Both the position numbers and the translations under genes were made by a program. This document shows positions 49,007 to 61,258 of a DNA stretch of 64,000 nt, piece after piece. The notes beneath the pieces are model-generated. The model was not told where the DNA came from and ran no database searches. It was given only the letters and a program-made list of their open reading frames with translations. Origin of the DNA: Stomorhina lunata (Eukaryota; Arthropoda; Insecta; Diptera; Rhiniidae); the NCBI GenBank assembly GCA_933228675.1, contig OW121741.1, positions 56,293,310 through 56,357,309 of the forward strand. The letters are read 5' to 3'. Numbering within the stretch: the first letter of the stretch is position 1; every line of letters starts with the position of its first letter.

Positions 49007-49545
49007 TGTTGAGTTAGTCTTCAACTAAGACACGGTCTTTAAATAATAAACACACAAAACTTCTAATAGCACTCATTAACTTTATTAATTTTTATTTAAT
49101 TTAATTTTATTTAAAAGTCGTAGCGAGAGATTTCGCGAGAGCTTTAAAACAATTTTGTAGGCTTCCGTGCCTTTGACCAAACTCCAATTATCATTTAAAA
49201 TTATTCTTTAAATAACTTCGGATGTCTACGTGATACATAGCAAAGGACCGTTAGTTTTTGTAAACAAGTTATTTTTTTAGAACTAATTTCAAGGAGAAAT
49301 TAATATTCATATGCACATATAGTAAAACATACAAGTAGATGTAGATACATATGTAAAGAAAATTACTTTAAAGAAGTAAATAACAAATGAACAAATTTAA
49401 GAAAACAAAGGGAAGTACCTCAAGTATAATTAATGAAATTATAAATAAAGTAAATTGCAAATAATATTAGCGTTTGTTAGTATTATTGAAGACTGATTAA
49501 TAAAAAATAAAATAATTTATAATTATGTAGATTTCGGCGGCAACA
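49007..49545 (-). repeat. BEL LTR B (shared central LTR)
   Basis: 539 bp, identical to LTR A as far as I compared by eye. It serves as the 5' LTR of copy 1 and the 3' LTR of copy 2. No target duplication at its borders. The 227-bp leader 48780-49006 is made of AAATTGTTTT-type repeats. I could not identify a primer-binding site matching a tRNA next to it. Confidence 0.9.
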
Positions 49546-49579
49546 TTCTCCCCCTCGTAAATGAGCCCACGGGACGAGT

Positions 49580-52500
49580 TTACCTCAAATTATTGCCGAC
49601 GTCTAATTTTGCTAGCTTAGCTGTTGGTCTTTGAAGAACACCACATTGTGTTTGGACTGTTGCCTGTCGCACTTGACCATCTTTCGCCATGAGGGCTTCA
49701 ATTATTTTTCCTTTCGGCCAGCAATGTCGTGGTAGATTTTCATCAACTATGACGACAATATCGCCAACTTGCAGTGGAGCTGTTTTTTCATGCCATTTAG
49801 GTCTCTTGATTAGTGTTGGTACATATTCTTTCAGCCACCGATGCCAAAATTTATCAGCGAATAGCTTCGTACTGGTCCAGCGTTGTCGCAAATCAAATTC
49901 TTTGTAGTTTATGGGCTTGAGGCCATTGGATGATCCCAACAATAAGTGATTGGGTGTAAGAGCTTCATCATCACAGGATTCTAACGACATAAACGTAAGA
50001 GGTCTGGAGTTTATGATGAACTCTACTTCAGCCATGGTGCCTTTTAAGGTTTCATCGTTGAAGTTCATATGTGGACATATTTGATATAAGGCGGTTTTGA
50101 CAGAACGAACTAGTCTCTCCCAGGATCCACCCATGTGGGGCGCTACTGGCGGGTTGAATTTCCATTTTATGTTATCAAATTCTTTTGAAATCGTTTTATG
50201 ATCAACTTCGGCAGTAAATATTTTGGACGCCGCTCTAAAATTTGTCCCATTATCAGTATAAATTTCTCTCGGTATACCTCTTCGAGCCATAAAGTTGTTA
50301 ATGCTCATGACACATGAGCTGGTGTCTAGGCTGTGTGCAATTTCTAAGTGTACTGCTCGTACGGTGAGACATGTGAAGAGCACACCCCATCTCTTTTCCT
50401 TTCTCCTGCTAACGGTAACGTAAAGTGGCCCAAAGTAATCTATGCCCACAAAAGTAAACGGCCTTTCAAAACTTGCCAACCTTGCAGGTGGTAATGTAGA
50501 CATCTGAGACATAATTGGTACAGCGGTTGTATTTTTACACTTCTGACACGATTTCCTAACTTTCTTGAAGAGTACTCGTAATTTGGGTATATAAAAACGA
50601 CTTCTGAGGTTATTGATGACGGTTTCATGTGACATATGATGAAAAGTTTCATGTGTGTGGCAAACTAGTAGGAATGTAATATGGTGATTTGAAGGCAGCA
50701 CTATTACATCTTCATGATTTAGAAATGATGTACGTCCTCTAGCTCTCAATATGTCATCGTCATCTATAAAGACATTCAAAGATATTAATTTACTGTCTTT
50801 TTCAATTTTCTTACCCTTTTTCAAATTATATATTTCGCTATGAAATTCAATATGTTGAGCATCTCGGAATAAAATGGATTTCGCTTGTTGTATCATCTCA
50901 AATGACAATTCTTCTGGAGGTTTACTGCCTTTAGAACGCGCTTTGAGTTTACCCAAGTAAAGTATAAATGTAGCAACGGCACGATACAGTCTTCTCCAAT
51001 TGGAAAAATATTCATAGTTGAAGGGCAGTTGATTTTTAGCTTTGTTGATGTGTAAAAAATGATGTCTAATTTCTTCTTGATTACTTTCATCAAATCTGTC
51101 ACAAATAGGCCACGTTGATTCATCTTCATGTAGAAAATTTGGACCATCCAGCCACATTGGAAATTCCCACACTGTCTGTGCTTTTGTCGCAAAATCTGCT
51201 GGATTCATTTTTGAGGGTACCCATCGCCACTGTGTTGCTTCTGTTGTTTCTAATATTTCGCCTACACGATGCATAACAAATTGTTGAAGTTTTTTCGGAT
51301 CCATTCGCAACCATTGTAGAACCGTCTTGGAATCGGACCAAAAATACTTTGAAGTAAATTTTACGCGCTGCATATTTGCCACTTTGTTGGCTAATTTCGC
51401 ACCCATAACAGCAGCTTGAAGCTCCAACCTTGGTATTGAAACGGGTTTTAATGGCGCTACCTTAGATTTTGCAGCAACGATAGAGACGTCATAATTGCCT
51501 TGATAAATCACTCGAATGTAACAGACGGCTGCATAAGCGTATTCACCAGCATCAGTAAAAGTATGAAGCTCCACACGAGTTGCCTCACTTAGATGTGTAG
51601 AGTAACATCGAGGTATTTCAACAGCAGCTATGTGTGAGATCGCCACCTTCCACTTCTGCCATTTGACTAACAATGAATCAGGTAGTTCTGAATCCCACTC
51701 AATCCCAGATCGCCAGACTTCTTGTAGAATAATTTTTAAGGTAGTTGTGTAGCATGAAATTAGACCTAGAGGATCGAAAATTGACATCAGCACCTGGAGC
51801 AGTTCTCGTTTGGTCGGTATGATCTCGTCACTGAATACCTCTCGTCGAAGTCTGGCAAATCTGAAAATATAAACGAAAGAGTCCTTATTAGGATCCCAAT
51901 ACATACCAAGAATCTTCTCTGTGTCGGCCAACTCTTTAGGCTTTTGGTCATGGAAGTGACACTCTTGTAGATGTCTGATGACTTGACTGCTATTTGATGA
52001 CCAGTTACGAATGTTGAAACCTGCAGCAGCATGAATGAATTTTACTTGTGATGCCAAATCGATCGCTTCTTGGATGCTGTCTACACTGTCAATGAAGTCA
52101 TCTACGTAATGATGTTGCTGAATAGCTTCTACCGCACGTGGATATTTTTCTTTGAAATCTTCAGCATTGATGTCTCGCACATAATGAGCTATGCATGGAG
52201 CACAGGAGATGCCAAATGTTAAAGCTCGCATGACGTAAATACTTGGCTTGAGAATGTCATCATTTTCGTCCCACCACAGAAATCTTTGAGAGTGCATATC
52301 GCTTTTTCTGACATTTATTTGATGGAACATCTCTGCGATATCGCCGCAAACTGCAACTCTTCCCGCACGAAAACTCAACAACACATCGAATAGTGATTTT
52401 AATAGGTCGGGACCACTGTTTATATAGTCATTAAGACTGACTCCATTAGATTTGGCAGCGGCATCCCAAACCAATCTTATTTTGCCGGGTTTATTGGGAT

Positions 52501-55029
52501 TTGTTATGATGAATATCGGTAGATACCACACACGTTCTGACACTTCACTGATTTCATCTTCACTCAGCTTTTTGGCATAGCCTTTTGATAATAAATTATT
52601 AATTTGTTCCTGTAGAACATTTCTCAAATTTGGGTCTCTCTGCATTTTCTTATTCAGACACATGAGACGCTTATAAGCATTGTTATAACTTTCAGGTAAA
52701 ATAAGAACTTCGTTTTTCCACAATAGACCCACTTCATAATGACCATTAACTTTTTGACATGTAGTCTTTAACACATCCATAGCTTTATCTTCCTTGGATA
52801 TTACTGATGTTTGTATAGGTTCTTCCAGATTAAAGCTGTCCTTTACCAGTTTGTGCAACTCATTATAATTTCCTTCACACTCACAATTATGAATATTCAA
52901 CCATCCGAATTCTTTATTTGTGTCACTACAGCCCTGAACGGTCCAGCCCAAGCGCGTTTTAATAGCTATTGGTTGACCCCATTGACCTTCACGAATCATT
53001 AAAGGCACTGCAACACTCCAATTGTTTAATCCAATTAAAATACTCGGAGCTGCATTCTTATAAGACTGTATGGGAAGTCCTTGCAAGTAGGGATACTTTT
53101 CAACCATTTCGTTCACATTCAATGTCTGTTGGGGCAGGCCTAAATTTTCCACAGTATGAACCCGCTGTAAGGTAAACTTTTTATCATTATTCATACCTGA
53201 TATAACTAATGAAGTTTCCAAAGAAGAATTCTCCAGGCGAGTAGTGTTACCAGTCCACTTTAAACATAAGGAATGTTTTACACCTTCAATGTCAAGGAGA
53301 TCAAAAATATTTTTATCAATTAGTGACACAGAAGATCCCTCATCAAGAAATGCGAAAGTGTTTATATAACCGTTTTTTTTATGAAGACGAATTGGTAAAA
53401 TTCTAAAAATATTTGTTTGGTTATATTCTGAAGACGAATGTGAATTAATTGCCCCACGTGCGGTGTTATTTTGTTCTGCACTGGTATTTTGTTGAGAAAT
53501 TGAAGGCGTAGAATCATCTAGATATTTGTGTAATAATTTGTGGTGCCTTATAGTACAACCTTCTTCACCACATTGCCTCTTGGAGAAACATTTTCCTTTA
53601 TGCCTGTTTAAACAGGTTCGGCACAAATTATTTTTCTTCACTATATCCCACTTTTTATCTAACGGAAGATTTTTGAAATCACTACATGATGAAATTTTAT
53701 GTTCACTGTTACACAAACAACACTTTATTTTAAATGGCGGCTTTTCTTCTGTATGTGTATTCGCATTTACATTTTTAATCGATGGTGGAATCGAAACTAC
53801 TGTGCTTGCGGCATCAGCTATTTGAAAACTCCAATCACTAAAAGTTTTTATAATTGGCACACGATCATCTTTCGGGTACATAGCCCAATTTAATTTGTAT
53901 TGGCTGGACAATTTATCGAGCAATTCCTTTACCAACAACGGATTATTCATATGAGCTTCCATTTTGCAAGTTTCCATAGTTGAATAAATATTTTTTACAC
54001 AAAGTGCAAATTCTATCATGGATTCCAATTTGTCTTTAGGCTGGGGTAATTTTCTTGCCTTTTCAATTACTCGTTCCAAAATGTGTTCCGGACGCCCAAA
54101 GCACATCCTCAAAGTATGAATAATTTCTGGCACCATCGTAGGTAACATCAACTTACTTTTTACCAGTTCTTTGGCTCGCCCTTTTAAGCATGATTGCAGA
54201 CGTATTAAATTCTCTGCGTGAGAATAACCAGCTACCGAAGTACTGGTTTCAAAAGAACTAATAAACAATGGCCAGTCGTCTGGATCACCATTAAAATTAG
54301 GCAAATCTCGGGGAATTGCTTGACGCGCTGCCAGTTGGGATGATGTAGGCCCTGCCATGAAATTTAAATTATTGGACATATTGAAGGGGTTTTGTTGAAA
54401 TTGTGCACTTTCATCCATTTGGGATAAAATTTTATATTTTCTTTCGAGAAATTCTTGTTGCAAACGTTGTTGCTCTTCTAAAAACTTTAACTGTAAATCC
54501 ACATGAGGTGAAAAAGAACATTCTGTTGGTTTGCATTTGATTTTTGTTGATTTTTATTAAATGGAAATGAAAGCGAGGTTGTAGATGCAGTAGACGTTGT
54601 TCGTTTTACTGGTTCTCCTGTAGAGTAACTAACCCGCATATTGCTATTATTCTGCTGAACGTGAATTGGCGCATTAACATACGTGCCTGTTGAGGATAGG
54701 TTCCTATTGTGATTTTCTGTAGTAGTCTTACTTGCCATTTGCTCATTCTCTCCTGTTATTGTCGGTGACGATGTTGCTTGCGGCTGAACTAGTAGATCCA
54801 TAGAATTACCCTTAGGTGGATTATTATCTTCAATAGTTGTCTGGCTTCCTCCCGAGGCTAAATGACAACCTTCACAACTCCAGCTCTCATCAGCTACTCC
54901 ACTGTTTACAGCAACACAATCGTAATGGTACCACTGATCGCACTTGTCACACTGTACCATTCGATCATTATCTACTGCTTTACATTTTTTGCAGTTAAAT
55001 TCTTTTCCCGAAAGTTCACTTTCACTCAT
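49580..55029 (-). pseudogene. BEL/Pao gag-pol (copy 2), one frameshift in gag
   Basis: Same domain order as copy 1. The first frame (54487-55029, 180 codons) holds the PHD finger and linker, then shifts because one A is missing near 54515 (AAAAAGAAC here, AAAAAGAAAC in copy 1). The rest of gag and all of pol are open from about 54502 to 49580, but that frame begins without an ATG. Other differences from copy 1 are few: Ser to Pro and Ile to Ser in gag, Glu to Lys and His to Arg in the RNase H/integrase linker. Copy 2 could not make the complete polyprotein as written. Confidence 0.9.
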
Positions 55030-55566
55030 TTTATTTTCTTATTTTTTATTCACCATGTGATAATTCTTCTTTCTTTTATTTATGTTAAAATTTCTTGAAG
55101 AATTAATAATTTCTTTTGTTGTTTTAAATCACAAAAATTGTTTTCAAAATGTGCAAAATTGTTTTATTTTTTAGTATATAAAAATGCTTATAAAATTGCA
55201 AAAATTGTTTTTTCTTTTTTAAAAATAAAATTGTTTTAAAAAATTGTTTTAAAGAATGTTGAGTTAGTCTTCAACTAAGACACGGTCTTTAAATAATAAA
55301 CACACAAAACTTCTAATAGCACTCATTAACTTTATTAATTTTTATTTAATTTAATTTTATTTAAAAGTCGTAGCGAGAGATTTCGCGAGAGCTTTAAAAC
55401 AATTTTGTAGGCTTCCGTGCCTTTGACCAAACTCCAATTATCATTTAAAATTATTCTTTAAATAACTTCGGATGTCTACGTGATACATAGCAAAGGACCG
55501 TTAGTTTTTGTAAACAAGTTATTTTTTTAGAACTAATTTCAAGGAGAAATTAATATTCATATGCAC

Positions 55567-58228
55567 ATATCGTGAGCCTATATTCAATACCGTCTATGAA
55601 CCATTTTTTTCAAAATCACTTTTTATTGGGAAACTGTTTTTTGATAATAGTTACATCTTTTTAATAAAAATCAGAGAGAAGAAATCTATTTTAGAACTTT
55701 TTTTTTCAAAATTTAAAATGTATCTATCAACCACACAATTTGTTTTTAAATGCAATACCGTCTATCAACCAAATAAATTTTATAAACTTATTATATTAAA
55801 CAAAGTGTTTCTATTAGTTCAACAACATTGTTAAGTATTCATTTGAAAATCTGTCATCTGAAAAATAACGTTTGGTTTTTGCATTAAAAAAATAAGTTGA
55901 ATTACAGAGCTCGTGTTTTTTTTGCTTACGAAAAATTGTAATAATAAGATAAAATGTCTCATAGTGCATTGAAACTTATTGCAATAGATTATTCCTCTTC
56001 AAATGAAGCAGATGAAAATAATATAATAGAAGGTTAGTTGGTTAATTTATTTTTATAATCTACAACATTAAATTTGTTTTTACTAGATTCCGAAAATGAA
56101 GAATGCAACAATTTTTATGCAATGGGTCGTCGTAGATCTAAGAGAGCACATAATCCTAAATCATCTAGTCGAGTTTTAAACGCAACAAAACGAATGAAGG
56201 GCCAAAATTATTTGGGATTTTCAAAATCTGAAGGAATGTTTAAGCAAAACTCACCAAAATCTATGAAAAAAATTGGTCCAATGTGCTCATCGGCATATTG
56301 TAAGAAAGTTTCCACAAGACACTGCCAAAAGTTTGATGAAGAAAGAAGAACAAATATATTTAAAATGTTCTGGGACCTAAACTGGGAATCTAAAAAAGTT
56401 TTTGTTAATAACAACTTATCACAGATACCAATAAAAAGAACAAGAGTTATAGATTCAAAAAAACAGAATAGCTTTATATATAAACTACCACACAAGCATG
56501 GATCCCTGCAAGTTTGTCGATCCATGTTCTTGTCAACTTTGTCGATAAAGCAAGCTATGGTTAAAGGTTGGTTTAATTCTAATTATAAATATAAAGAAAG
56601 CGTGTCACTTACAACAAATAAACAATCGAATGTTGCTTGTAAAAGTAGTAATTGTAAGATACACTTAAAGGAATATTTCGAAAAATTGGACAAAGTAGAG
56701 AGCCATTACTGTCGCAAAACAACTAAAAAAATCTACATTGCTGCGACATTTAAGACAAAAGCTGATACTTACAGAGACTACGTAAAGTATTGTGCCGAAA
56801 AGCAAGTTCCCACTGTTTCAAGTTTTACCTTTGCAAAATATTTTGATGACCAAAATTATGCTCTGTACATGCCTCGTAAGGATCAATGTGATTTATGTGT
56901 TTCTTATAATGCCAAACAAATTACAGTCGAAGAATACAATATCCACATTTTAAACAAACAGCGAGCCCAAGATGAAAAGAATATAGACAAAGTCGCGGCG
57001 GTAGAAGAAAAGTGTCATGTTTTTACTATGGATGTGCAAGGAGTGAAGCTCTGTCCAAATATTAATGCTTCAGCTATTTACTTTAAACAGCGCCTACAAG
57101 TTCACAACTTCACGCTTTATAATCTTGCAACACATCAATGCACCAATTATTGGTGGAATGAAGCAAATGGTGATCTGTCTGCTTCAACATTTGTATCCAT
57201 CATAGTACACCACCTAAAAATACATTGCTTATCAGACAATTTGCCAATCATAATTTATTCGGATGGCTGTGGATATCAAAACCGTAACCATATTTTGTCA
57301 AATGCCTTGTCAATTCTTGCAATTGAGAACAACAAGATAATTGAACAAAAGTACTTGGAGAAAGGACATACGCAAATGGAGTGTGATAGTGCACATGCAA
57401 AAATAGAACTCAAACTCAAAAATCAATCAATATACTTGCCTATAGACTATGTCAAAATAACAGAACAGGCACGGAGAACAGTAAAAATTAACAACATCGT
57501 AATCAACAAACCATTTGATGCAATGTATTTAAATTACGATTTTTTTAAAAACTACAACGATGAAAAACTAATTCGCTTTAAGAGCATAAGACCTGGTCAA
57601 ACGAAACACGATCCTACCGTTGCGCAGTTAAGATCTCTAAAGTATTTACCAAATGGTGAAGTTAAGTTTAAAGTTAATTTTGACGCAGAATACGAAAACT
57701 TACCAAACCGAATTAGACAATATACAGAACATAGAGAGCCAAAACCCCTATACTACAAGCAACTTCCTATTCAGCAAAGCAAATGGAAACATCTACAGGA
57801 TTTGAAGCCAGTTATACCATCAGAATATCATTATTTTTATGATAATATAGTTCAGATGATATAAAATCATAGCAGAATATATAAATAAATATGTATCAAA
57901 TCAACTTTTCTTGCTTTTTTTATTTTTTTTTAGTGATAAAACTTAAAAAATTTAAAATTATACCATACATTTTAACTTTGCAATACCGTCTATGAGCCAA
58001 CAAAATTTTAATTTTACAATTGCATTACCTTCTATCAACCATAGCACCGTGAGGAACGTCAAATTTTCTTTTATTTTCATCAACATGATTCAGTAAACAT
58101 GGCTTAAATATATTGTGGAAGAAATATTGATTTCTATTTAAATATTTTAGATATTAAACAGTTTTTTGCCTCTCCTTAAAAATATTCCATTTGGTTCATA
58201 GTCGGTATTGAATATAGGCTCACGATAT
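55567..58228 (+). mobile_element. Sola-like DNA transposon, 2654 bp, complete
   Basis: The element (55571-58224) has terminal inverted repeats of about 32 bp with one or two mismatches (CGTGAGCCTATATTCAATAC at each end) and the 4-bp duplication ATAT on both sides. The empty site is readable in LTR A and LTR B. Inside the ends, the motif AATACCGTCTATCAACCA recurs (55586, 55761, about 57984, and a variant near 58025), probably transposase binding sites. It carries one gene. The 4-bp duplication and the transposase motifs suggest the Sola superfamily. Confidence 0.85.
55954..57864 (+). CDS. Transposase of a Sola-like element, two exons
   Basis: The long frame starts without ATG at 56074, but an upstream ATG at 55954 opens a 79-nt exon (to 56032). 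It joins in phase through a GT-AG intron at 56033-56086 (donor GTTAGT, acceptor TTTTTACTAG), giving about 618 residues. Acidic candidates for the catalytic triad are the Asp of TMDVQGVK (57031), the Asp of YSDGCGYQNRN (57262) and the Glu at 57406 in GHTQMECDSAHAKIE, a motif I associate with Sola-type transposases. A basic N-terminal region (MGRRRSKRAH) and Cys/His clusters near residues 70-90 and 260-275 may bind DNA or zinc. No stop or frameshift, so it may be active. Superfamily is inferred without a search. Confidence 0.7.
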
Positions 58229-58458
58229 AGTAAAACATACAAGTAGATGTAGATACATATGTAAAGAAAATTACTTTAAAGAAGTAAATAACAAATGAAC
58301 AAATTTAAGAAAACAAAGGGAAGTACCTCAAGTATAATTAATGAAATTATAAATAAAGTAAATTGCAAATAATATTAGCGTTTGTTAGTATTATTGAAGA
58401 CTGATTAATAAAAAATAAAATAATTTATAATTATGTAGATTTCGGCGGCAACAGGCAT

Positions 58459-59300
58459 ATTTTCCCAATGAATTCCTTTAGTATACCATTAATGAGACGT
58501 TGAAATGTGGCGGGTGCATTCCGAAGTCCAAAAGGCATTCTCAGAAACTCGTAATGACCACTGGCGGTCGAAAAAGCTGTTTTGTGAATATCATGAGGAT
58601 CCATTTCGATCTGATGGAAACCCTTTGCTAAATCGATTGTTGAGAAATATTGACAATTTCCTAGCTTGTCGAAGATATCGTCTATGTTAGGTATAGGAAA
58701 GCGATCCTCTATTGTAATATCGTTTAATTTTCTATAATCAATGACCATTCTCCATTTTTGCACATTGTCAGAACCTATCTTTTTGGGTACGACCCAAATC
58801 GGACTATTATATGGACTATTTGATTCCCTGATAATACCATCTTTAAGCATTTCTTGAATCTGTCGATCAACTTCTACTTTATGAACTTCTGGGTAACGGT
58901 ACATTTTAGAATATATTGGAATGTCATGTTTGGTATTTATTTTATGTTTTATATCATTCGTAAACGGTAGTTTTTCTTTTGATTGGTAAAAAACGTCTTT
59001 GTATTTAAGCAGGGTTGGCCTTAATCTAGCTATTTCTTGTTCGTGCAAGTGGCTGGTTCCAATAAAGGTAAGAAAGTTGTCCCTAGCTATTTCATTGTTC
59101 CCTACATCAATAACATTTTCTTTATAAGAAATTTTATTATATAATTCTTCGTAGTCACCCAAATATAATGGCAATGTCGCGTTCCTAGTGACAAGCCGCC
59201 GATTCTGGTAATCAATTACAGCGCATAATTTTTGTAGAATATTGTTGCCTATTAACCCATCGTAACCATTATCCAATTTATGTTCTAAAATTTCGCAAAA
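58459..59300 (-). pseudogene. pol: Errantivirus pol: protease end and reverse transcriptase, 5' part
   Basis: The frame reads from about 59295 to the BEL junction at 58459; the last residues before the stop at 58431 are encoded by the BEL LTR. Visible are the end of the protease (DGLIGNNILQ), the polymerase entry region (MYRYPEVHKVEVDRQIQEM), WRMVIDYRKLNDIT, the first catalytic Asp in STIDLAKGFHQI and MPFGLRNAPATFQRL. The YLDD half lies at 42.7 kb. The frame is separated from the protease start by a shift in a T7 run (minus strand) near 59297-59303. Confidence 0.85.
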
Positions 59301-59494
59301 AAATCTTCAGTTTCAAATTCCCTAAAAAGTGGAAATCTACAAAGGTATTTCATTAAAATTATTTTTCCGAGGGCTCTAACATACAGGGACACCTTTGTTT
59401 TCCATTTTGGTGAGCATACTCCGTTATTTACAATACTAAATTCCGCTCCGCTGTCAATGATAAAATATAATTTTCTAATTGAGGTTTCTATCAC
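59285..59494 (-). pseudogene. pol: Errantivirus protease fragment
   Basis: A 69-codon frame with the aspartic protease active-site motif IIDSGAE at residues 13-19, expected to cut the gag-pol polyprotein. It begins right at the end of gag in another frame, as expected where pol is made by ribosomal frameshifting. It ends early at the T7 run near 59300, after which the protein continues in the frame of the reverse transcriptase. Confidence 0.75.
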
Positions 59495-60456
59495 TATATA
59501 GGGAAGTTGTTTAGGGCTTCCGTTGAAAAATTTGCATTGGAAGAACCGACTTCCATAGGAACTGCACCTTCAGTCCTGTAAGTATTTCTGCTTTGTCCAG
59601 AGTGTCTTCCAGATTGGTCATTGTTATACCTACGAAAGTTTCCTGATTGATTATTGTTATAAGAATTTCTGGATTGACCATTGGAAATCAAACCTTGACC
59701 GAATCTAGTGTCATTTCCCGGGTAATTCCTTAACTGTCCATTATTATTATTATACTGTCTACTATTATGAGAAGTAGCGTTATTGTCCACATAATTTCTA
59801 TTCCAAGCATTATTGCCTCTGCTTTGACTTTGGTTATTATTCCTATAGTTTGTCCTAAATTGTATATTTGATTTCAGATTATTACCAGATGCAGTATAAT
59901 TCTGATGTCTAGCTTCCAAAATAATCTGGTACGCTTCTTGCAATGTTTTAGGGTCTCTTGCAAATATTATTGTTTTAGTTGGTTCCGGAAGATGATCTTT
60001 AAACACCTGCAAGGAAATCCTATTGATATCTCTTGTAGAAAATCCTTCTTCTGGATGAATTAATCGTCTATTATGGAGTTGGTTTGTGATTTTATTAATG
60101 CTAAGGTAATATTTTTCGATTGTTGAGTCCAACCTCCATGTCTTTAGTCTGTCCATCAATTCGCTACAAGTCTGTCTTTCGCCAAAATTATTAAGGAGTA
60201 CGTTTTTTATTTCCAACCAAGTATTTACTGTCCCATATCTGTGGAGTGCTTCTCTTGTTGAGCCTGTGCATTTGTTTTTTATATAGCCTAATAGTATTGT
60301 TTTATTGTTATCTTGAAAAACTTCGATTGATGGTAACAAAGCTTCTACTTGTGCTAGGAAGTCTGGTAATTGACAGGGGTCGGTATCGTCAAATGTCGGG
60401 ATTTCCCTGATACAATTTAAAACAAGGTTAAATTGTTGCACAATATTTGCTTCCAT
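59494..60456 (-). CDS. gag: Errantivirus Gag
   Basis: 320 codons, intact. The N-terminal two thirds resembles gypsy-type capsid sequence (FLAQVEALLPSI ... YIKNKCTGSTREALHRYG ... LLNNFGERQTCSELMDRLKTW). The C-terminal third is Asn/Gln/Arg/Ser-rich with repeated NNNQSGN-type motifs and no CCHC knuckle, as known for errantivirus Gag. It forms the particle that packages element RNA. The ATG at 60456 lies 0.8 kb inside the 5' LTR, and the next frame (protease) starts at its stop. It is the only uninterrupted ORF left in this provirus. Confidence 0.85.
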   Translation of the reverse strand: MEANIVQQFNLVLNCIREIPTFDDTDPCQLPDFLAQVEALLPSIEVFQDNNKTILLGYIKNKCTGSTREALHRYGTVNTWLEIKNVLLNNFGERQTCSELMDRLKTWRLDSTIEKYYLSINKITNQLHNRRLIHPEEGFSTRDINRISLQVFKDHLPEPTKTIIFARDPKTLQEAYQIILEARHQNYTASGNNLKSNIQFRTNYRNNNQSQSRGNNAWNRNYVDNNATSHNSRQYNNNNGQLRNYPGNDTRFGQGLISNGQSRNSYNNNQSGNFRRYNNDQSGRHSGQSRNTYRTEGAVPMEVGSSNANFSTEALNNFPI

Positions 60457-61258
60457 TCTGTCTTTTCCTTTTCTAAAATTTTCTTAAAAATTAGTTTTTT
60501 TTTCTTTCTTTTTAATTAATTAATTGTTGTCAATTTAAGTAAACAAATTTCTTATAAAATAAAATACATACATATATCGTTAAAAACTTTACATCTACCT
60601 TAAATCTTGATTTGTATTCACAATCCGCTGCTGTTGTTGATAATTATTGTTCCTGATGATAGTGAAAGTTTTTGTTCCCAATTGTTCACGTATTTAGTTG
60701 CTGTTTATTTTAGCCTTGAATTAAATTTGCTTATGCTTGTAATTTTTGTCGTCTTTTTTTTTGTTGGTATTAAACTTCTGTTAATTAGTGTTGAGATTTT
60801 TGTTGTATTATTGATATGTAGTTATTAATTTTTTTTTTTGTTGCAGTTTTTGTCCTTCGATTGTTTTGTGAGTTTTTTTTCTTCTTTTGTTTTTTCTTTC
60901 TTAATTCACAATGAAGTTTTTATAAGTTTGTTTTATTTAAATTGCTAAATTCTTCAATATTTTTCAATATAAAGCAATTTTAGTTTTTGTTAATTTTTGT
61001 TGTTTTTAATTTTTTAGTTATTAATAATTTGCATGTAGTTGTTTTTATTTGTTTTTATTAGTTTATATCCTTATGATTTTTGTTATTCTACTTTCCTTTA
61101 ACTTTTGCTTTTTAAAGAGTTAGTTTTGTTAACTATTTTTTTTATATTATGTTTTAATTGATAATTTTATTTATTAGTTAAAAGTTTTTGCCTTAATTAT
61201 AAATAATTGATATTTAATTTTTTCTTTGTTCTTTTTATTTTAATTTTTTCTCGTCGCC
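60457..61258 (-). other. Errantivirus 5' leader and primer-binding site
   Basis: Very AT-rich untranslated leader of about 0.8 kb. Next to the LTR, the minus strand reads TGGCGACGAG (overlapping the LTR's last T at 61259), complementary to the 3' end expected for a serine tRNA of the GACGAG type with CCA. Serine tRNA priming is known for 17.6/297-type elements. The small plus-strand frame at 60607 is not considered real. Confidence 0.7.

Larger units (their letters stand above)
55258..58453 (-). repeat. BEL LTR C (5' LTR), split by a DNA transposon
   Basis: The LTR parts are 55258-55570 and 58229-58453. Joined, they match LTR A and B. The leader 55030-55257 lies between it and the copy 2 ORF. 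Confidence 0.9.
42751..58458 (-). mobile_element. Tandem BEL/Pao element sharing a central LTR
   Basis: The arrangement is LTR (42756-43294), internal 1, LTR (49007-49545), internal 2, LTR (55258-58453, split by a DNA transposon). One 5-bp duplication, GGCAT, flanks the whole (42751-42755 and 58454-58458) and none flanks the central LTR. The two internal regions are each about 5.7 kb and differ by only a handful of bases. The block lies inside the errantivirus reverse transcriptase, between the FIGKICL and YLDD motifs. Confidence 0.9.

Noticed and set aside
43438..53893. Numerous 60-100-codon frames on both strands inside the BEL copies
   Set aside because: All overlap the long gag-pol frame and occur twice simply because the element is duplicated.
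42751..58458. Tandem BEL as assembly duplication
   Set aside because: Several independent base differences and a frameshift distinguish the copies, and the third LTR carries its own insertion; long reads are still needed.
58505..58690. Plus-strand frame in the errantivirus reverse transcriptase
   Set aside because: Antisense shadow of conserved polymerase sequence.
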